DNA of 64,000 nt from Paralichthys olivaceus (lineage: Eukaryota; Chordata; Actinopteri; Pleuronectiformes; Paralichthyidae), in NCBI RefSeq assembly GCF_024713975.1, contig NC_091094.1, positions 23,646,501-23,710,500 of the forward strand, read 5' to 3'. Below are positions 57,840 through 64,000 of this stretch, piece after piece. Below the pieces are notes generated by a model. The model ran no database searches. It was not told the origin of the DNA and saw only the letters and a list, made by a program, of their open reading frames with translations. Positions within the stretch are counted from its first letter, which is position 1. Each line of letters begins with the position of its first letter. A program made the translations under genes and the position numbers.

Positions 57840-60225
57840 GTAACTTTAACAATTTTATTTGTGAAAAACTACAAGCAAAATTCATAAATAGACATTTCTA
57901 TTTGAAGCAGAGGAAAATGATCAGGTTAGCCTATAAGCGCAAAGTCGTGCACATGCCAGAAACATGTAGTATTTTAACATTATAAGCTAGACAAGGAGCT
58001 GTGATCTGCTGAAAATGCTGCATACATTTCCACACCAGGAACATAATGTGACCATTTCACAAGGGGAAACAATGACACATCATCTATAAGTAAAAAAAAA
58101 AAAAAAAAAATAGTAAAACTGGATTAAACAAAGAATGGATTATTGTACTGTCCCTACATTTTTTTCCCATTTTTATTTTAAACCGAGCAATAACTTTAAA
58201 AGCAGTGTACAAGACATTGTTATAGGAAGAATTGAGTTCGTATAATACACTTAATTGGAAATTCACGGTTAAGGTTATACAGTCATTAAAACAAGCATTC
58301 TATATTTGGGTCTCTGACAAACAAAGCTAAAAAATGTAACCATCTTTACACAGTAAATTAAGGTTACTGGTCGCACACAAGAACAAAACTGCTTGCGCGG
58401 AAAGGAAACAGGAAACATAAGACGTCAGCTCTGATGCCATTATTCATAGTGTTTGCTTTTGCACCTTTTTAAAATTCTATTTACAAGCAATAATTCATAT
58501 ACTCAGCAAATGGCCATTTATCAATAATTTAACAATGAATCCTTTCTGTGGGAGTACTCAGTCAAGTGAACGGTTGCAGATAAGGCAGGTGAAGAGATGG
58601 CTTTTCAGGCCCATTTCTAACAGATTGCATCACAAAGCAGGGTTTTATTCTCATTAAAACTCCGACACAACATTTTCCCCTTTTGACTCAGAGGTCCCAC
58701 TTTTTTTTTAAAACTTCTATTCACATTGCTTTTCGTCACTTTGAACACTGATTCCATATTTGTATGCATTAAAGTACATAATTACAAAGATAACCATCAG
58801 TTTAAGAGCAGAACAAAAGTTATGAACGCACATCTCCTGGACATTGCTTACAACACAGGTGATTATCATCCATACGTGTGAACCTGCAGGGCTTTATTTT
58901 TTATGTCAACACAGATCAGATCCTGTCGCTCAGGAGTTTTCTGGGATGCATTTACCTCAACTAACCTGGTTTCTGTTGCTCTGGGAGCTTGTGTTATTCA
59001 GGGGCGGTGAACATGTGCTGTGGTGGTCCAGCAGAGTGAAGAGGAGATTTGCTGAGGCTTCAACCCAGTGGCACCAGACCTCTCCTCATCTTCCCACCCA
59101 CTCACCCACACACACTCAGTCTGCTCCACATCACCTGCACGACGAGGCCATGGCCACCACTGAGAGCCGAGCCCGGACTTTTCTATTACTCTGCTCTGAC
59201 CCTTCTCTGCTCAGATTTAGCCGTGCACAGAGACAAGTGGACAATAAGAACACCATTTACATGGATTATATTAGTCTTTATTTAAACTGTTATTCATCTC
59301 ACACATTAGATAATTGCATTTCAAATTGTTATTCATCTGTCTATGTATCATGTCATTATGAAATTCCTTTGGTCCTTCAATAAATAAAACTAAGATATCA
59401 TATACACATTTATTCTTTATACAATTTCATACAGGTAAAGGAAATTATGTTGGTCTAGTATCAGCTAATGTGGAAGTGAATTAAAACCCTTAAATAAGCC
59501 TTGCTGTTCTAAAAATTGAAAAGAGCAATTATGTTTTATTAACTACTGCAATATTATTTTTTTGCCTTCAATGACAGGAGTCTTTAAATTAATAAAAAAA
59601 TAAACACAAGTCAATTGAATTGTCAGTCTTTGTAACTTGTTTGTGTCTTAGTACTTGTTTTGTGGGATTTATCAGGTTGAAAAAGTGAAGATTCAAAGTC
59701 GTCTTCAGGACCACAAACAAAAGAGAAAATGAACTTGTTTCACAACAGCTTGACACAACAGGTCTGTTTTTACAGTTCGATATGGTTTGACCAAGTGGAA
59801 CTACGCGGAACCTTCCTTCAGTCACAACAGAATAAAACCGTCTGGCTCAAGAGATGAGAGAACAGCTCTACCTTCTGCCAGGAAACTCAATATTGAAGTA
59901 TGGGATGCAGAAAAATATCAACAGCTTTTAGTGTTTTACACAACAGCCTACACTGTACAGTTAAGGACATAAGATACTGTATAAGAGATCTGCTATAGCA
60001 TACTAAATCATAGACAGTCTAGTTGAAAACGTCAGGTGATTTTCTTCTGACGCGCATTGACCTGTACAGAACAAGCAGAGGGACCTGATGGAGGTCCAGA
60101 CAGTGTTCAGAGTGAGACAGTGTTGTAGAGAAAAGTGAATGAGAATTTGATTCATCAGCACTTTGTCACATTGAGTGAATGGGCAAACCCAGATCTGCAA
60201 AACCGCTTCACAGTGTATCTAGCAC

Positions 60226-60306
<81 letters not shown>

Positions 60307-60900
60307 TGTCTGTGTCTCGAGTCATGTCCTATCATTTTCAAACTGTAAGAAAAACACCAGAGGAACGATCGATCTGCAGAGCTACACAGCAAAGCGTCAA
60401 CATAAAAAGGAGAATATCAAAGTATACAGGTGCAACAGGTAATAAATAAGGGTAATAATAGTTTAAAGTTATTAAAATGATGGTGGTTATTGTGCCCAGC
60501 AAAGAATTCTTCTTTACAAAAACAAAAACAAAAAGTCGACTTGGCCTCACATCCACATACAAATATAAAACAATACATACAAGTGTCTGGATGCTACCGC
60601 AGGGGGCGTTTGGGATGGGGGCATTACTCTTTGTAGCCCAGCTCTCCTCGCCTGTGCCACGCGTGTCACCAGGAGGTCCTCGAAGCAGGGCGTTTGTTTT
60701 CCCTGACAGAAGCATCACACTGTTCCTCTCAGCCAACCTGATCCTCTCAGCATCCAGGGGTGGCTCATGGAATGGAGGCAGGGCAGCAATGGGAAAAGGT
60801 GAAATCTCTCCCCCTATGGGATCCATAGTGTCCAAAACGTGGGGGGAAAAGGGGGAGTGGCGCAGGGTGAGGACTGTGGGGAAGGAATGAGGCGGGTTCC
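57840..60900 (-). other. rybp: Probable RYBP 3' UTR
   Basis: Follows the RYBP stop codon on the minus strand without another gene. A canonical AATAAA (TTTATT on + at 57,854-57,859) lies about 15 bp before a plausible end near 57,840. Other AATAAA candidates exist within (for example about 59,276 and 59,409). The region is AT-rich with an A-run (58,092-58,110) and a TG microsatellite. Long 3' UTRs are known for RYBP; the exact end here is inference. Confidence 0.45.
60229..60304 (+). repeat. (TG)n microsatellite, about 38 repeats
   Basis: Uninterrupted tg dinucleotides ending in tgtctgtctgtg. Within the probable RYBP 3' UTR (CA repeat in the transcript). Confidence 0.97.
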
Positions 60901-61150
60901 TCAGAATGACTCGTCATGCACCACAGAGAGATCCCCTTTAGGCGTGGAGGCGCGGGACGAGCCCTTGTCCATGCTCTCGGAGCCGGAGCTCTGGTGCTGC
61001 TGTTCAGAGCCCGCGCTGGACGTGATGGTGGATGAGGACGTGGAGGAGGAGCGGGTCTTCTCCTTAAAGTCTGTTATAATAACCGTCACATTCCCTACGG
61101 TAATGGCCAACTGCTGGGCAGTGCTCCGGTCGATGTTCTTCAGTTTGGGT
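60901..61150 (-). CDS. rybp: RYBP, last coding exon
   Basis: RYBP (RING1 and YY1 binding protein) is a subunit of variant Polycomb repressive complex 1 that binds RING1A/B, YY1 and ubiquitinated H2A in the nucleus. After acceptor cccctcag the exon encodes [20 protein letters not shown] and [20 protein letters not shown], the C-terminal RING1B-binding segment, almost word for word as in mammalian RYBP. A Ser-rich tail ends [12 protein letters not shown], with the stop codon at 60,901-60,903. The DESF ending separates it from the paralogue YAF2. Confidence 0.96.
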
Positions 61151-61465
61151 CTGAGGGGCACAGACAGAAGAAGAGAGAAAAAAAACAAACCTTAATAACC
61201 AAAAAGTTCAACCACAATATGTGTGTGTGTTTCGGCTGCCAGCACTGTGGGGGTGGTTACGCTGAATTGCTAAATTCATTGTGTGACACATGAACAGTCA
61301 GAACAAGTGTATACAAAGTGAGAGTGGGTGTTTAGTGTAAAAGATCATTTGTGAATCATCTGAGGTTTTCCCACCAGCCTGGTGCTTTATGAGTTGCTCT
61401 AAACGGAGGTGCTGAGAAGCCATCGATGTGAAAGTGTGTGTGTTGTGAGAGATGCTGCTACACAC

Positions 61466-61564
61466 CTGGAAATGTGAGAGTTCTTGTTGGTCTTGGTTGC
61501 TGATTTTCCAGACTGTATGCTGTGTTTGTCGCTGGGCGGGCTCTGGTGGTTGTCTGATTTGGGT
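61466..61564 (-). CDS. rybp: RYBP, penultimate exon
   Basis: 33 codons between acceptor ttttag and donor TCCAG/gtgtgt. Reads [20 protein letters not shown], then [13 protein letters not shown] across the junction, matching the PKSDILKDPPSEANSIQS region of human RYBP. Both flanking introns have the same phase; they are 315 bp (61,151-61,465) and 90 bp (61,565-61,654). Confidence 0.93.
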
Positions 61565-61654
61565 CTAAAAGAAAACAACATACAGAACAGGTGAGGACAA
61601 AACCAACACAAGGGAGAAGATCCAGAGAGATGAGAGCTTGACATTTGCTCTGAC

Positions 61655-62098
61655 CTGGTCTTTTTGCTGCTGGGCTTCTTCGTGATGGCCGGGATGATGT
61701 CTTTCTCTCTGTCGGGTTTGTCTTTGATTGGCTGTTCCATGTCGCTCTTTTCCTTCTCATGGGTGTCTCCCTCTGGCCTCACGCTCTCTGGACGCTTGCT
61801 CTCCGGACGCTCGCCCTCCGGACGCTCGCTCTCCGGACGCTCGCTCTCTGGACGCTCACTCTCTGAACGCTCGCATTCCGGACGCCCCTCGCCATTGGCA
61901 CGCTCACCCTCCGGACTCTCGCCCTCCACACGCTCGCCCTCCGCACGCCCCTCACCATTGGCACGCTCACCTTCTCCATCTGGGCGCTCTTTCTCTGTGC
62001 GCTCACTCCTCTCCCTACGCTCCTTCTTGGGTGGGGGAGGCATTGGGTACTGCTGAGCCACCTGCTGGGCAACCAGCTGGGAGTTGATCCGGGGTTTC
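61655..62098 (-). CDS. rybp: RYBP, internal exon with expanded repeat
   Basis: Starts after acceptor ctccacag with (R)[19 protein letters not shown] and [10 protein letters not shown], the conserved segment right after the RanBP2-type zinc finger. It ends [15 protein letters not shown] at donor ACCAG/gtcaga. Between lies about 90 residues of five-residue repeats ([20 protein letters not shown]), where human RYBP has only a short Lys/Glu stretch. The frame is open throughout. The zinc-finger exon must lie to the right of the window: I do not find it up to 64,000, which fits the long first intron known for RYBP. Confidence 0.94.
61775..61985 (-). repeat. Coding minisatellite in RYBP, 15-bp period
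   Basis: On the + strand, units like ctccggacgctcgct recur about a dozen times with small changes, plus two copies of a larger piece containing cattggcacgctcacc (about 61,895 and 61,957). The 15-bp period keeps the reading frame. Confidence 0.92.
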
Positions 62099-64000
62099 CT
62101 GTGGAGGGAATCCAAGGCACAAACATGGATTAGCCTAATAGCAGAGCTGCGAGGTGACAGTGACAGGGTTACACGACGGCTGACAAAGAGAGGTGACTGA
62201 ACCTAGAGGCCGGCTGTTTCCAGCTGCTGCTGAGGTGGCTTTATGCAGCCGCTTCCTGTTGGAACAGCTCTGTTTTGAGGGCTAATCTCATTAGTTCACT
62301 GCTGTAATAAAATGAATGCACAGGATCACAAGGTGGGACATTTGCAGCACGTCACTTAGGTCCTTTAATCTGATTACTGCAGGGTTGGCCCCATTCGTTA
62401 CAGACTGAGATTCAGGCTGACATGGTGAAGCTGCTCCTCACACTGAGCTCACCAGAAACCACAGAGCCACTCTGTCTCCCCTGTTTGACTCATTTTCAAA
62501 CACATACAGCAACAAACACAACCATTACCTCTTTTGAGTTTGATCCATCTTACTCAGCAATGACAATAAACGCCAGGAAGATTAATGTCACATGAAACTT
62601 TTAAAAGAATCCCATGGATTTCCTAAAACTGGCAGTTCACATGAATCTATCCTCTTCAGAAAACAACTTGTCTGTGGTCTGTCGACAGTGAACTGAGGCA
62701 GACAAGCAACAAGAGCAGCATCTAGCTCCATCAGCAGGTGAACAGGGCCTGATGTTGCGAGGTAAAAAGCAGACTCAAAGTCCAACCACCTGAGCTTAAA
62801 CATAACACGCTGGAACACACGCAGGCACATACACACCTGCAGCATAATGGACACCAGCTGGCAGCATCTGGGAGGGAAACTGAGGACCTCGGGGAGAGAG
62901 AGAAGGATGAATGCAGCCTTCCACAGACTCAGACGAGACCTGACTGTAGCCAGCAACCTGGATAATCACAGGCCAGTGCTGGGCAATCATGGTGAGGACT
63001 AAACCAGAAGTGTGCTCACGCACACACACACAAACACACACTTGAAAAGATTAGCAGACAAGCACACAGCCTGGCATGGCTCGATGGCCACTCAGGAGAC
63101 CTTTCAACAGAAAACACAAGTTATACTCGCTAGCTGAGCAACTCAATACTTCCAAAACCAATTTCAGTTTTGGCAGGAGGATCTTTAGTGATATTCCACC
63201 AGTGAAGTAAAGCGCTCCTGATCCTGAGGACTGCTTTATGAGGCCTGTGGTCAAGTAGAGAGTTATGAAACAGGTAGAAACTGACTATATGAGCTTCAGG
63301 CCAGACAAACAAGTGCTGGAAAATGAAGCTCTACAAGAGAAAACAAATGTTTTTTACTTTGCCGTAGGAGTGGGCCACTATAGAGAAGAGTTTAAAATCA
63401 AATGGGTGTGGCAAACACTGTCGAGGCTCAAAGCTGTGTCAGACTGATGATGTAGATGTCAGTGACTTGCTATGGAGATTGGTTTTTTTGCCTCTGTACT
63501 TAAATCCTCTCAAGTATTTCTGAGCTCACTCTCCAGTCCCTCTATCTTTTAGTAACCACGCACTTTAAAACTCCAACATTTTCTCCCTGGTTCAGACTAA
63601 TTCTTTCACAGCTTTATCTGCTGTTCCATCGCTCATCCAGTGTCCTCCTGCAGAGGCTCATTACAGACTGAGAGAAGCTGTCCTTGAGGAGGGGGTTTGG
63701 TGGCAAAGCCGATCAGAGAGCAATCAATCGGGGCATAATAGAGCATCATGTCATAATGCTGGCACTACACTCCAATCAATAGACCAGCTGTGGCGAATGC
63801 AATGAGACTGTTGATGCAGTATCCATTAGCGGTGATGGTCATCTGGAGCCATGCGATATCTACCTGCTGCCTTTGTGTTAGGCAGAATTAAGCAGGTGAT
63901 GTGGGAGCGAAACACCTCTCATCCCCTACATGACACTGTGGAGGCCCTGAGCAGCTTCCTCAGCAGCTCCACCCACAGTGCAAGAAGGAACGCTTCCGAA
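62099..64000 (-). other. rybp: RYBP intron (partial), no other gene seen
   Basis: Intron upstream of the RKPRIN exon, running off the window. Open frames of 60-122 codons on the minus strand (62,588-63,312) have no domain. The segment 63,690-63,960 is evenly composed and could be a conserved regulatory element, which cannot be judged here. Confidence 0.6.

Noticed and set aside
58844-59383. 179-codon plus-strand frame
   Set aside because: Lies antisense in the probable RYBP 3' UTR, has no recognisable domain, and overlaps other frames.
60338-60890. Opposing frames of 165 (minus) and 137 (plus) codons next to the RYBP stop
   Set aside because: Inside the probable 3' UTR; partly made of the TG microsatellite and low-complexity text; no domain.
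61664-62126. Plus-strand Ser/Arg-rich frame and alternative minus frames across the RYBP repeat
   Set aside because: Other-frame readings of the 15-bp coding minisatellite. The RYBP frame alone continues into conserved sequence on both sides.
62588-63312. Minus-strand frames that might be the missing RYBP zinc-finger exon
   Set aside because: None encodes the WDCSVCTFRN-type Cys pattern expected of the RanBP2 zinc finger.

Overview
The window looks like teleost fish nuclear DNA. The evidence is a vertebrate RYBP gene with spliced exons, several dispersed repeat types familiar from ray-finned fish genomes, a PIF/Harbinger DNA transposon, a Tx1/L1-like LINE fragment, long TG microsatellites and low gene density. 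Species cannot be named from the sequence alone.

Layout. Positions 1-13,680 hold no gene I can support: unique-looking AT-rich DNA with dispersed repeats (SINE-like copies near 2.83 and 5.6 kb, a LINE reverse-transcriptase fragment near 11.5-11.9 kb, small fragments of other teleost repeats). Positions 13,681-50,108 are one head-to-tail tandem array built on a unit of about 673 bp. Every complete unit carries one 72-nt tRNA-Glu gene with anticodon CUC on the + strand. I count 50 tRNA loci: about 44 look identical, five carry point changes and one, at the right edge, has a 3-nt deletion. Units fall into three sequence subfamilies (A, B, C below) plus a short 498-bp form and a tRNA-less chimeric form. 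They are arranged in higher-order blocks, so the array grew by repeated unequal exchange and block duplication. Unit lengths step in 8-bp increments because of an internal octamer repeat. Promoter boxes A and B are intact in nearly every copy, but a run of four T (the normal RNA polymerase III stop) lies 49-225 bp past the tRNA, depending on unit type.

At 46,489-49,510 a 3,022-bp PIF/Harbinger element sits inside the last full unit, flanked by TAA target duplications. It carries a damaged DDE transposase on the + strand and a convergent, apparently intact two-exon MADF/Myb-like gene on the - strand. Right of it the array ends in a decayed unit (last tRNA at 49,903) and a small remnant near 50.57 kb.

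Positions 50,109-57,850 hold more dispersed repeats and, near 55.0-55.8 kb, a CpG-rich stretch with a ZNF143-like site, E-boxes and candidate first-exon donor sites: a possible promoter of an unrecognised transcript. From about 57.85 kb to the right end lies the 3' part of RYBP on the - strand: long probable 3' UTR, three coding exons (60,901-61,150; 61,466-61,564; 61,655-62,098), then intron running off the window. The zinc-finger exon is not in the window. The RYBP copy has an unusual expansion of five-residue acidic/basic repeats.

Unit types used below: A has gttgatagtggtaagtag downstream of the tRNA; B has cttttgatagctgtaagtcg and later a ttggttaat motif; C has gttgatagctgtaagtcg followed by cccactgtac and gataagtt.
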